Shown here piece by piece: positions 32,323-39,256 of a stretch of DNA of 39,435 nucleotides. The stretch covers positions 1-39,435 of IMG/VR virus record IMGVR_UViG_3300044610_000341, one strand, 5' to 3'. Made by a program: the position numbers and the translations under genes. Each line of letters opens with the position of its first letter. The stretch's first letter is position 1. This DNA comes from a virus. The notes below the pieces were generated by a model that saw only the letters and a program-made list of their open reading frames with translations, ran no database searches and was not told where the DNA came from.

Positions 32323-32558
32323 TTGCCACCTCCGTATGTTTCTCGATAGTGATCTTCAGAAACTTTGATTATTTTGTTTTTCATAGCATTTAAACCTAAA
32401 GTATCTGTGTGTTCTAACTTAGCTTTCATATAAGCCTCAATAATCTGCTCCTTCTCCATTTTCAAAGCATGATAATACAAGTGTTGCTTTTCTAATCTAT
32501 GCTCTAATGGTAATCGCTGAATTTCAGCAATTAGCCACTCTACTGCTGTTTGCTTCAT
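32319..32558 (-). CDS. Paralogue C of the small helical family (79 aa)
   Basis: It starts M-K-Q-T-A-V-E-W-L-I, has M-E-K-E-Q-I-I-E-A-Y-M and ends H-Y-R-E-T-Y-G-G-G-K. The usual G after the A-Y helix is replaced in this copy by K-A-K. It shares the SD/stop module on both sides (Y-G-G-G-K-stop into the next ATG). Confidence 0.8.
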   Translation of the reverse strand: MKQTAVEWLIAEIQRLPLEHRLEKQHLYYHALKMEKEQIIEAYMKAKLEHTDTLGLNAMKNKIIKVSEDHYRETYGGGK

Positions 32559-32806
32559 TTGTCACCTCCGTATTTTTCGTTAAAGTAAGATTCAGCCCTA
32601 TATGGATGTGACCTGTACCCATCAAGGAATGCTTCCATAATCTGATGCTTTTCTGATTCTAATCTTTTCTTAGCCTCTTCAATTATGACCTCAATTATAC
32701 TTATTGCCGCAGAGCCTGGATATTTGTCTATATTTTTTACATTATGCTTCTTAACAAAGTCTTCAAGACTTTCGACAAATTTTTGCATTTCTGTTTTCTT
32801 TTTCAT
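32555..32806 (-). CDS. Paralogue D of the small helical family (83 aa)
   Basis: The product starts M-K-K-K-T-E-M-Q-K-F, has S-E-K-H-Q-I-M-E-A-F-L-D-G-Y and ends S-Y-F-N-E-K-Y-G-G-D-K. It is the first gene of the module-linked run after the PP-loop gene, from which it is separated by 10 bp of A/T. The end encodes GGAGGT 5 nt before the next ATG. Confidence 0.8.
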   Translation of the reverse strand: MKKKTEMQKFVESLEDFVKKHNVKNIDKYPGSAAISIIEVIIEEAKKRLESEKHQIMEAFLDGYRSHPYRAESYFNEKYGGDK

Positions 32807-32816
32807 ATTTTTTTAT

Positions 32817-33671
32817 TTAGTCTGTACAAAATCCAGCCTGGCATCCGCTTCCTGTTCCAAAGTTAAATTCGCCTTGCAATCCAATTTTCTTAATATCATC
32901 ATAATTCATAACGCTTTTATAGTTGTATTTTGATTTTCTTTCCTCTCCAGAAAACCACTCCATTTTATTTGGATGATCATCCCAATTCTTTCTTAATTGC
33001 TGAACATCTTTCCAAAAACAACCAACACAATTACTATCTTCTTGAAAATCTATATTCTTTGTTTTCCAAAATTGTTGAACATGATAATGAGTGATTTTAT
33101 CATAGATTAAAGGATAATTTACAATACCCCAAAAAACATTTTGCCATTTATTCCTTGATCCTCTTTTGCCTACAATTATTTTAGAATGCAATTCCCTATC
33201 TTCTTTGGCTCTATGTTCTTCGTCATATCTAAATCCAATATTTGAAAAAACAGGAGTCATTTCATATTGAGGCATTATATGGTGATAGACAAAAGAGGCT
33301 ATTGGAATAATTTTCATTTCAGATGTACAATATCTCATAGCCATATTTGGAACAAGGTTTCCTTTTTTTTTATTTATGGTATCAAAACTTTCTCCCCTTA
33401 CCCAAATAATTTCTTTTCCCAACATTTGCTCTAAATCAAGCATTACTTTGAGGATTTTATCATCCTCAGCAGTTGCAATAAAATCACCATATTTTTCTGT
33501 AAAACCAAACTTAGATAGTTTGTCATTTGCCATTTGTACAATTTTTTTGTCTTTTGGCGCACATGAATGATTATTAATTGTGACAAGGGAAAAAATATTA
33601 AAATCAGCAGGATAATGTACCGCTAAATAAGAGCTCGTTTTTCCTCCACTTAAACTATTAATTGATTTCAT
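32817..33671 (-). CDS. PAPS reductase / PP-loop family protein (284 aa)
   Basis: The ATP-binding PP-loop S-G-G-K-T-S (8-13) opens the protein. R-Y-C-T-S-E-M-K-I (Cys115), N-C-V-G-C-F-W-K (Cys215, Cys218) and a terminal G-C-Q-A-G-F-C follow. This is the N-type ATP pyrophosphatase layout of PAPS reductase/DndC-like phage proteins; the Cys set could hold an Fe-S cluster. Reactions in the family include sulfur transfer and nucleotide or DNA modification. Which applies here cannot be told. It interrupts the paralogue cluster. It starts in overlap with the stop of the 54-aa gene upstream. Confidence 0.75.
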   Translation of the reverse strand: MKSINSLSGGKTSSYLAVHYPADFNIFSLVTINNHSCAPKDKKIVQMANDKLSKFGFTEKYGDFIATAEDDKILKVMLDLEQMLGKEIIWVRGESFDTINKKKGNLVPNMAMRYCTSEMKIIPIASFVYHHIMPQYEMTPVFSNIGFRYDEEHRAKEDRELHSKIIVGKRGSRNKWQNVFWGIVNYPLIYDKITHYHVQQFWKTKNIDFQEDSNCVGCFWKDVQQLRKNWDDHPNKMEWFSGEERKSKYNYKSVMNYDDIKKIGLQGEFNFGTGSGCQAGFCTD

Positions 33672-33832
33672 AAATATTTTGCATCTTTTGTTAATGTAAA
33701 TAATTGCTGGTTTACTGATTTAAGTCTTTTGCTCAGATTGTTTTTGAGATACAAAGTCTTTGCATCAATAAAAGTGTTTAGAAGTTCAATCCTTTTAGAT
33801 CTCAGTTCATCAATAGATGGTTTCTTGCTCAT
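33668..33832 (-). CDS. Small hypothetical protein (54 aa)
   Basis: The ORF starts M-S-K-K-P-S-I-D-E-L-R-S-K-R and is basic and helical, ending D-A-K-Y-L. It overlaps the stop of paralogue E by ATGA-type sharing and the start of the PP-loop gene by 4 bp, so it fits tightly between two genes. Function unknown. Confidence 0.6.
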   Translation of the reverse strand: MSKKPSIDELRSKRIELLNTFIDAKTLYLKNNLSKRLKSVNQQLFTLTKDAKYL

Positions 33833-34059
33833 AGTCCGGTAAAGTATTTTTGATAATAAGTATCCCCATCAGATGAAACACCAAAAGAAACATCACTGAT
33901 TGCAGAATCATAAGCCTCAGAGATATTCCTTTCTTCTACCTCCATTGCATCATCCATCAGCTCCTCAAACAGTTTGTGATTTGTGATAATCACCCCGTTA
34001 TTTCCTTTTGGAATGATTTTGAGCAGCATTTTTACTGCAGATTGTTGTTGTTCACTCAT
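33829..34059 (-). CDS. Paralogue E of the small helical family (76 aa)
   Basis: A divergent member: S-A-V-K-M-L-L near the start, V-E-E-R-N-I-S-E-A-Y-D-S in the middle and Y-Y-Q-K-Y-F-T-G at the end. It overlaps paralogue F by 8 bp. There is no SD module. Confidence 0.65.
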   Translation of the reverse strand: MSEQQQSAVKMLLKIIPKGNNGVIITNHKLFEELMDDAMEVEERNISEAYDSAISDVSFGVSSDGDTYYQKYFTGL

Positions 34060-34312
34060 AATCGTCTTTGTATTTGTTTTTTACGAATTTGTTGTTGTAA
34101 TATATGGCTCCGGCATCTACAGGAATATTGCTGTTGAACATTCCGTGATTCTGTCCGTCATTGAAAGCTACTATGATTGTTCTCTTCTCATCCCTTTGCA
34201 AATCAATGGCCATATCAATCAAGTCATCAAGCAGCTTTTTTTCGCTTATACTTGTTGTTTTGTCTTGTGCTTCGGCCAGGCTGCAAATTAGATTTTGCAT
34301 TGGTGTTTTCAT
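34052..34312 (-). CDS. Paralogue F of the small helical family (86 aa)
   Basis: It starts M-K-T-P-M-Q-N-L-I and has R-T-I-I-V-A-F-N-D-G-Q and Y-Y-N-N-K-F. Its first 86 bases also encode the end of paralogue G in another frame, an unusually long overlap. Confidence 0.7.
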   Translation of the reverse strand: MKTPMQNLICSLAEAQDKTTSISEKKLLDDLIDMAIDLQRDEKRTIIVAFNDGQNHGMFNSNIPVDAGAIYYNNKFVKNKYKDDYE

Positions 34313-34517
34313 TTGAATCAGTGTAAAGTTGTTTATAGTAGTCGTTTCCTTCTACATCTTTCGTTTCACTTGCTGTACTGATCCCCATTTCGTATGCGCT
34401 AATTAAAGATAGCTTTTCCTCTATAAGTATATTTTTTATCTTTTCTACAATTTCACAATTAAGAAAATCAATTTTTTCTCCTGTTCGTTCAATGAATTGT
34501 TGCATTGCTGTTTTCAT
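34227..34517 (-). CDS. Paralogue G of the small helical family, with C-terminal extension (96 aa)
   Basis: It begins M-K-T-A-M-Q-Q-F-I, almost as in paralogue A, and has L-S-L-I-S-A-Y-E-M-G and Y-Y-K-Q-L-Y. Other members stop within about 12 residues of this last mark. This one continues about 25 residues into a basic tail (K-Y-K-R-K-K-A-A) that overlaps paralogue F. Loss of the original stop by frameshift is likely. It is linked to paralogue H by ATGA. Confidence 0.65.
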   Translation of the reverse strand: MKTAMQQFIERTGEKIDFLNCEIVEKIKNILIEEKLSLISAYEMGISTASETKDVEGNDYYKQLYTDSNENTNAKSNLQPGRSTRQNNKYKRKKAA

Positions 34518-34729
34518 CTTGCGTATTTGGATTTAAAGTAATCTTCAGGTTTTTGGTGTACGTTAAATAATCCATCTCTCTTACCGTGCAAAAAAGCATC
34601 TTCAATTTGTTTCCTTTCCTCCTCTATTAGATCATCAATGGCATTTTTTATCATCCGTAGTTGTAAAAAGCAGCTTTGATCTTTATGATCAAGCATGACT
34701 TGTTTCAACTGATCTAACGGAGTTTGCAT
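34514..34729 (-). CDS. Paralogue H of the small helical family (71 aa)
   Basis: It starts M-Q-T-P-L-D-Q-L-K, has E-R-K-Q-I-E-D-A-F-L-H-G-K and ends Y-F-K-S-K-Y-A-R. It is the first copy in the run, just after the membrane protein gene. Stop and next start share ATGA. Confidence 0.7.
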   Translation of the reverse strand: MQTPLDQLKQVMLDHKDQSCFLQLRMIKNAIDDLIEEERKQIEDAFLHGKRDGLFNVHQKPEDYFKSKYAR

Positions 34730-34730
34730 C

Positions 34731-34982
34731 TCATTGAGTTTTATGTATCAGCGAATCAAATTTACGCAAATCTTCGATTGTGCTGCCATCTTTTTTAATC
34801 TGTTTTTTCAATAAGAATATCCTGACTTTGTTTATTATGATTATTGCAGCTCCCAGGGTTCCGGTAAGATCCAAAAAAGCTGTTATCAAATAAGCAATCA
34901 AGGTAAATAAGGAGATAATGATCATGGCGACAATTGCAATAGGCAAAGTCCAAGTCATTGCTATTTTTTCTTTTATTTTCAT
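34731..34982 (-). CDS. Small membrane protein (83 aa)
   Basis: I use the ATG at 34982 (M-K-I-K-E-K-I-A-M-T). A longer frame to 35048 is an artefact of reading through the tRNA-like element. About two hydrophobic segments occupy residues 10-57, followed by a basic, soluble tail. It may be an early membrane effector. Unknown function. Confidence 0.6.
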   Translation of the reverse strand: MKIKEKIAMTWTLPIAIVAMIIISLFTLIAYLITAFLDLTGTLGAAIIIINKVRIFLLKKQIKKDGSTIEDLRKFDSLIHKTQ

Positions 34983-34997
34983 GTTGTTTGATTTAGA

Positions 34998-35063
34998 AAG
35001 GTGTACGGGATTTGAACCCGTATCAGCTACATCGAGCCGTTTTTCCATTTAAACTAACACCCC
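34998..35063 (-). tRNA. tRNA-like element with shortened anticodon arm
   Basis: The minus strand shows an acceptor stem (GGGGTGT with ACACCTT, two G-T pairs), D arm (GTTT/AAAC with a loop holding GG), and a perfect T arm (ACGGG, TTCAAAT loop, CCCGT). Only 17 nt lie between the D and T arms, about 6 fewer than usual. The best anticodon stem is 3-4 bp with a 6-nt loop CGATGT. The anticodon cannot be assigned. No CCA is encoded. It may be a decayed tRNA, a decoy, or a very unusual tRNA. Confidence 0.6.
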
Positions 35064-35082
35064 TGACGAGAAAAGGAACTTA

Positions 35083-35445
35083 TTAATTTTCGTAAACGTA
35101 GTTTGAAACACTTTGTACATCAATTACAACTCCATCCTTCTTGAGCATCCAATCGCAAAGCACATCAGGATCAAAGTTGTTACCAGCAACTGCTGTGATG
35201 CGAACTGGCCTTGAAAAGTCTACATCCGTAACTTCAAGTCCTGATGGATTTGTCTTTAATTGAGTTTGACCATCAACATCGGTGTAGCTGAATGTTGCAG
35301 TTTGGTATCCGGCAAGAGGATTGTATTCTTTATACAATTTAAGAGTACAAGCAACTGGTGGATCACTTGATGTGTCTTTATCAAGTTTTTCTTTTTTGCA
35401 GGAAATAAGGCTAACTGCTAAAGCCAAGAATAGTAACTTTTTCAT
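35083..35445 (-). CDS. Predicted lipoprotein (120 aa)
   Basis: The signal peptide M-K-K-L-L-F-L-A-L-A-V-S ends in lipobox L-I-S-C (Cys16), followed by K-K-E-K. The mature domain is beta-rich (A-T-F-S-Y-T-D-V-D-G) with two later Cys. It looks like a small surface or periplasmic lipoprotein of Bacteroidota type. Roles in superinfection exclusion or cell-surface change are plausible. It has a CAACAACAACAATG leader. Confidence 0.75.
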   Translation of the reverse strand: MKKLLFLALAVSLISCKKEKLDKDTSSDPPVACTLKLYKEYNPLAGYQTATFSYTDVDGQTQLKTNPSGLEVTDVDFSRPVRITAVAGNNFDPDVLCDWMLKKDGVVIDVQSVSNYVYEN

Positions 35446-35465
35446 TGTTGTTGTTGATTTTTAAA

Positions 35466-35828
35466 TTAAAAAGGTAAACCAGTAGACTCTTCAAGGCCAT
35501 TAGCTACAGCAGGTTGAGCTTCTGTTTTTGCGCTGAGCAATTCAATATTCTCAGCTATGACTGAAACAAAGAGTCTTTTAACACCTTCCTTATCTGCTAC
35601 TTCATCCATTTGGATCTTTCCTTCAACAAGGACTTTTGTTCCCTTCTTGATGTATTTGTTTGAAAATTCTGCTGTTTTACCAAAGGTGGTGATTGTAAAC
35701 CATTGTGGTGGAGCATCCTTTTTAAACTTGTCATTTACAGCTACTCTGAAGTTACAGATGTCCGTTTTAGCTGTTTTTTTAAGCTGTGGTTCATTGCCCA
35801 CATTGCCGATTAAGATTATTTTATTCAT
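35466..35828 (-). CDS. ssb: Single-stranded DNA-binding protein
   Basis: The 120-residue OB-fold protein starts M-N-K-I-I-L-I-G-N-V-G-N-E-P and has N-F-R-V-A-V-N, Q-W-F-T-I-T-T-F-G-K-T-A and K-G-T-K-V-L-V-E-G-K-I. These are the standard SSB landmarks. The tail is short and ends G-L-P-F, close to the D-I-P-F tip that recruits partners. It coats ssDNA in replication and recombination together with the Bet/RecT-like protein. Confidence 0.95.
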   Translation of the reverse strand: MNKIILIGNVGNEPQLKKTAKTDICNFRVAVNDKFKKDAPPQWFTITTFGKTAEFSNKYIKKGTKVLVEGKIQMDEVADKEGVKRLFVSVIAENIELLSAKTEAQPAVANGLEESTGLPF

Positions 35829-35839
35829 TTTTATCTATT

Positions 35840-36103
35840 TTACCAATTTGATTGATACTTAAAACATATTCTATCTCCTGGTTTATTGGCATACCATATT
35901 AACTGATCTACACAAAACTTCTTTTGGTTTCCGGTGCAATCATTTTCTACTTCAAGCCAATAACAATTTACACTTTCATCAATGCTATCATTTACAATAA
36001 TGCCACATGCACAAAGATCATCTCCCATGTCAACAGCATTCTCATCTCGGCAAGCAATAATGGATAGGGCAAATAAACAGAAAAAAAATACGTTTATTCT
36101 CAT
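35840..36103 (-). CDS. Predicted lipoprotein (87 aa)
   Basis: The signal peptide (F-F-F-C-L-F-A-L-S) ends in S-I-I-A-C (Cys18), followed by R-D-E-N. The mature part has several Cys (C-A-C-G; N-C-Y-W; N-D-C-T-G) that could form disulfides in the periplasm. It is placed directly upstream of ssb in the transcript. Unknown function. Confidence 0.7.
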   Translation of the reverse strand: MRINVFFFCLFALSIIACRDENAVDMGDDLCACGIIVNDSIDESVNCYWLEVENDCTGNQKKFCVDQLIWYANKPGDRICFKYQSNW

Positions 36104-36114
36104 TGTTAATAAAT

Positions 36115-36384
36115 TTATGCCTTTTTGAAATTTGGTGTGCCTACTCTGATAGGACGGTTGTTTGGATCAACAAGATTGCTTTGCTTCAGGATCAGATCGT
36201 GCTTTTCACACCACTGGCGAAAAGTGTAACCTCTTTCGTGAATTGCTTTTTGGATAGGCCTTCCATTTTCATCTTGTTTTTGGTTGCCTTCCTCATCAAG
36301 TTCAGGTTCAAAAGTACATTCACCGAAGTACATGTTTTTAAGGATAAACATGACTGCCTGAGGATAATTCAATGTTTCATTCAT
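36115..36384 (-). CDS. Hypothetical protein (89 aa)
   Basis: The acidic N-terminal part includes F-E-P-E-L-D-E-E-G-N-Q-K-Q-D-E-N-G. The second half (E-R-G-Y-T-F-R-Q-W-C-E-K-H-D-L-I-L) may form a helical or HTH-like fold. It overlaps the upstream replication-region gene by 8 bp and is probably part of the same unit. Unknown function. Confidence 0.6.
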   Translation of the reverse strand: MNETLNYPQAVMFILKNMYFGECTFEPELDEEGNQKQDENGRPIQKAIHERGYTFRQWCEKHDLILKQSNLVDPNNRPIRVGTPNFKKA

Positions 36385-37246
36385 ACTGCTGATGTTTAAA
36401 TTGTTCTACTAATGTTCTTAAATCTTTTTTTTCTTTGATGCAATGATCGTAAAAAGACTTCACACAAATCTCATAGCAAATCTTTTTTATTTCGGATTCA
36501 TAGGTTGCTTCATGCCCATCTGCGAGCACCTTTTCTGCTAAAATCCTAAACTGCTTTGCTTGGTCTTTGCTTGCTGCCTTTCTATTTTCAACATGCTTTT
36601 TGTGTATATCCAAGGCCAACTGATATACCTCTTTTTTCTCATCAATGCTCATGCTGATGAATCCAAGAGTCTCTTCCAATGCTTTGAAGATAGCCTGGAA
36701 TCCGTTCATGGTTCCTTCAAGTATTCCGGTGCTTTTATACTTTTCAAACTTTTGAACGATAAAAGTATCGGTAAATTGATAGAATAACATTTGCTTTTCA
36801 GCTTCATCAGGCTCATGCTCCTTTTCTTCCTTTTGATTTTGGATCTGAAATTCGAGCATTGCCTTACCCTTGTATTCAGCATAGCAATTCATGATCTTGC
36901 CAATGTAAACTGCATTGAAATTTTGAAAATGTTCAACATCACAATTCAGTTTTTTGGATGCAGCCAGTTTAAATGCCAATCTGATCTCATCCGGGGTAAA
37001 ATTGCTAAGTTCACTTTGAACGAAGTCAAGCAATACCATTTTTTGGGATTCTGAGGGCATATTTTCCGACTTTAATCCAATTAAGGTCATAACATACCGG
37101 AGAGCCTGTTTGACTTCCTCTATTGAGCTTAAATTGCGAATTTTGGTTTTATGGGCTGAAAGTACAATTTCCTTCCCGCTAAAAGTTGCGAATCGCATTC
37201 TCGAAATTTGATGCTCGATTGATGATTGTGTTTGGAGTTGATTCAT
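36377..37246 (-). CDS. Putative replication accessory protein (289 aa)
   Basis: The helical, charged protein lies after the initiator-like gene and overlaps it by 68 bp. It has F-T-P-D-E-I-R-L-A-F-K-L-A and V-Y-I-G-K-I-M-N-C-Y-A-E-Y, which I associate with Bacteroidota phage replication-region proteins (helicase-loader position). No Walker motif is present, so it is not itself an ATPase loader of the DnaC type. An internal ATG at 37198 would lessen the overlap. Confidence 0.5.
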   Translation of the reverse strand: MNQLQTQSSIEHQISRMRFATFSGKEIVLSAHKTKIRNLSSIEEVKQALRYVMTLIGLKSENMPSESQKMVLLDFVQSELSNFTPDEIRLAFKLAASKKLNCDVEHFQNFNAVYIGKIMNCYAEYKGKAMLEFQIQNQKEEKEHEPDEAEKQMLFYQFTDTFIVQKFEKYKSTGILEGTMNGFQAIFKALEETLGFISMSIDEKKEVYQLALDIHKKHVENRKAASKDQAKQFRILAEKVLADGHEATYESEIKKICYEICVKSFYDHCIKEKKDLRTLVEQFKHQQYE

Positions 37247-37943
37247 TTTTTTTGCGTCTTAACCAGTTGTTCAGCGTCAGGTAAACGCTTGTGTACTTGG
37301 TTGTTAGATTTTTGTGGTTTTCCATTTGCAGCAAGGTTTCTTCGATCTGAATCTGAGTGTAATTCTCGATCAGCTTGTCACATTGCTCCGGTGTGAGCTG
37401 AAATTTCAACTTTGTCACCTGAGGGCAATTTTGGTTCACATACCGTTCAAGCAAATGCAATTCTTTTTTTTCTATATTTTTTTTATCTTCTATGTTAATA
37501 GAAGATATATATGAAGATGAAGGGGTTGGATTTTGCTTAGAAGTTTGGTTATCCAAATTCCTAACCTTCCGTTTCAAATTAGGATTACCTCCAAGTGAAC
37601 CAGATTCGCGTCTTAAATTTCTAATCCGTTCATCCTCAACCATTCTCTTAGAATAATAGACTCCAAAATCATCTATTTTTAAGATATTATACCTACGAAG
37701 TTCATAGAACACTAAGTCGAAGTTTTTCTTTGATAAACCTAACATTTTTTTCAAGTTTTCAGAACAAATTGGTACACCTTGAATCTTCAAATATCCAGGT
37801 TCATCACTCAAAAACATCAAGCATAAGATGTCAATCCATGCTCCTCGTGTCTCCAATGCACACATGCGCAATGCAGGATCAGTAAGCCAATCAGATGGAT
37901 AAAACTGAAAAGCCGGAGCTTTAATCTTTGGTGTTTTGCTCAT
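37179..37943 (-). CDS. Replication initiation-like protein (254 aa)
   Basis: The N-terminus holds F-Q-F-Y-P-S-D-W-L and A-L-E-T-R-G-A-W-I-D-I-L-C-L-M, the pattern of phage replication proteins with an O/YdaU/DUF1376-type winged helix. A basic linker (L-R-R-E-S-G-S-L-G-G-N-P-N) and a C-terminal domain follow (Y-T-S-V-Y-L-T-L-N-N-W). It likely binds the origin and recruits the host helicase. No helicase is encoded in the window. Confidence 0.7.
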   Translation of the reverse strand: MSKTPKIKAPAFQFYPSDWLTDPALRMCALETRGAWIDILCLMFLSDEPGYLKIQGVPICSENLKKMLGLSKKNFDLVFYELRRYNILKIDDFGVYYSKRMVEDERIRNLRRESGSLGGNPNLKRKVRNLDNQTSKQNPTPSSSYISSINIEDKKNIEKKELHLLERYVNQNCPQVTKLKFQLTPEQCDKLIENYTQIQIEETLLQMENHKNLTTKYTSVYLTLNNWLRRKKNESTPNTIINRASNFENAIRNF

Positions 37944-38382
37944 CAGATATATGGATTTTTAGTAGGTTTACAAGGCTCAGAAACTTTGCATCCTTTATCC
38001 TTCTTACCCCGTTTAAAACATTACCAATGAATGTATTGCTAAATTGAGGGTATTTAGTGCTGAATGCTTTTACATTTTTGTAATGCCCAAAGATCATCTT
38101 CCTAACTTCTATGCGCTCATCATCAGAAATGTACAGTTTTTTTAAATTCACATCATTCGATAGCTTATCATTAATAGCAATAAGGGTTTTTTCCTCACTT
38201 GATGGTATAAGACGATAGGCAAAGAAATTAGTCAGTACAGAATATCGTATTCCGGTCATCTTGGAAAAGTTTACGATAGATCCATACTTCTTGCGAATTG
38301 CATCCTTCAGATAGTCGTATTTTTTTGGTCTCATGTAATCAGTTAAATTTCTTTTTACTACTTGAATTTCGTGTTGTATCAT
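37921..38382 (-). CDS. Protein with tandem HTH-like segments (153 aa)
   Basis: Two halves show a similar pattern: I-R-K-K-Y-G-S-I-V-N-F-S-K-M-T-G and I-F-G-H-Y-K-N-V-K-A-F-S-T-K-Y-P. Each is followed by a helix with T-N-F-F or I-G-N-V-L-N-G. This suggests two XRE-like HTH units from a duplication. It could bind DNA near the origin. It overlaps the initiator start by 23 bp. Confidence 0.55.
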   Translation of the reverse strand: MIQHEIQVVKRNLTDYMRPKKYDYLKDAIRKKYGSIVNFSKMTGIRYSVLTNFFAYRLIPSSEEKTLIAINDKLSNDVNLKKLYISDDERIEVRKMIFGHYKNVKAFSTKYPQFSNTFIGNVLNGVRRIKDAKFLSLVNLLKIHISDEQNTKD

Positions 38383-38385
38383 AAA

Positions 38386-39240
38386 TTATTGATTTTTATT
38401 ATTTAAAAGTTCAATTTTATTTGCTCCTGCTTCCAGGAGTTCTTTGCTTGTTTCTTCTCTGAGTAGATCGGCTACCTCGTCTACAGTATTGCAGCTATTT
38501 ATCTTTTCAATCATATTATCGTATCTATCAAATTCAGTGATAACCGCTTTACGATCAGTAACAAGTTTCTTAAACTCTTCATTGCTATGAAGATCAGGAT
38601 TTGATTTCCATATATCGGCAAGACAATCCATTTCAAGGCAAACGAGAATTTTATCATATACCTCTTGGTTAGAAACCATTAAAGGTATTTTTTCTTGTTT
38701 AGACTCAACTAAAATTTGATTTTGGCCTACTTGTTCCGGTAACTCCTCAGCAGTATAGGGCATGCCTCCAAGCTCATCCGAAAAACACAGTCTGAACCCT
38801 TGTGCAGTAGCTACTTTTTTGATCATAGTCAATGGTTTTTCACTCCAAAACTTTGTTGGCCTTCCTTCCTTAGTCCTTTGAACATATTCTTTGTATTCTA
38901 CCTCATGGATAAAAGGATGGTTAAAGTCTTTTCTATGGATGGTAATTGTGGCCTTCAGATTGTCTTCAGCAATAGATCCACTGGTAACTACATTCCAACC
39001 CGATAGCAGTCCTGATCGTTCAGCTCGTTTTATGTAAGTCTCATAACCTACAATTACACTAAATGAATTTCCATACTTGCTTGCATAGATCTCACGTTTA
39101 AACGGATTCAGGCCGAATCCTTGTGCAATTTCAATAAATTGAGTCACTTCAGCTTGGCTTAGATTGGTTGCCAAATTCATTGTACGCAAATACGTCTTAA
39201 TTTTCTCTACATCGAATGTAGGCTTCTCTAATTGATTCAT
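38386..39240 (-). CDS. bet: Bet/RecT-type single-strand annealing protein
   Basis: The 284-residue protein matches lambda Bet at several points: G-L-N-P-F-K-R-E-I-Y-A, V-G-Y-E-T-Y-I-K-R-A, T-I-H-R-K-D-F-N-H-P-F and W-S-E-K-P-L-T-M-I-K-K-V-A, followed by G-F-R-L-C-F. It would anneal ssDNA in recombination or replication. I use the ATG at 39240 rather than an upstream TTG. No lambda-type exonuclease is seen nearby; the VRR-NUC protein is a possible partner. SSB lies 2.6 kb further on. Confidence 0.85.
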   Translation of the reverse strand: MNQLEKPTFDVEKIKTYLRTMNLATNLSQAEVTQFIEIAQGFGLNPFKREIYASKYGNSFSVIVGYETYIKRAERSGLLSGWNVVTSGSIAEDNLKATITIHRKDFNHPFIHEVEYKEYVQRTKEGRPTKFWSEKPLTMIKKVATAQGFRLCFSDELGGMPYTAEELPEQVGQNQILVESKQEKIPLMVSNQEVYDKILVCLEMDCLADIWKSNPDLHSNEEFKKLVTDRKAVITEFDRYDNMIEKINSCNTVDEVADLLREETSKELLEAGANKIELLNNKNQ

Positions 39241-39256
39241 AATTTTTTGTTTTAGA

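Noticed and set aside
34731-35048. Longer 105-residue reading of the membrane protein starting at 35048
   Set aside because: The added N-terminus is a translation of the tRNA-like element (typical G-S-N-P-V from the T arm). The ATG at 34982 is the sensible start.
34998-35063. tRNA-like element as attachment site of a temperate phage
   Set aside because: No integrase or excisionase is visible, so integration at a tRNA has no support.
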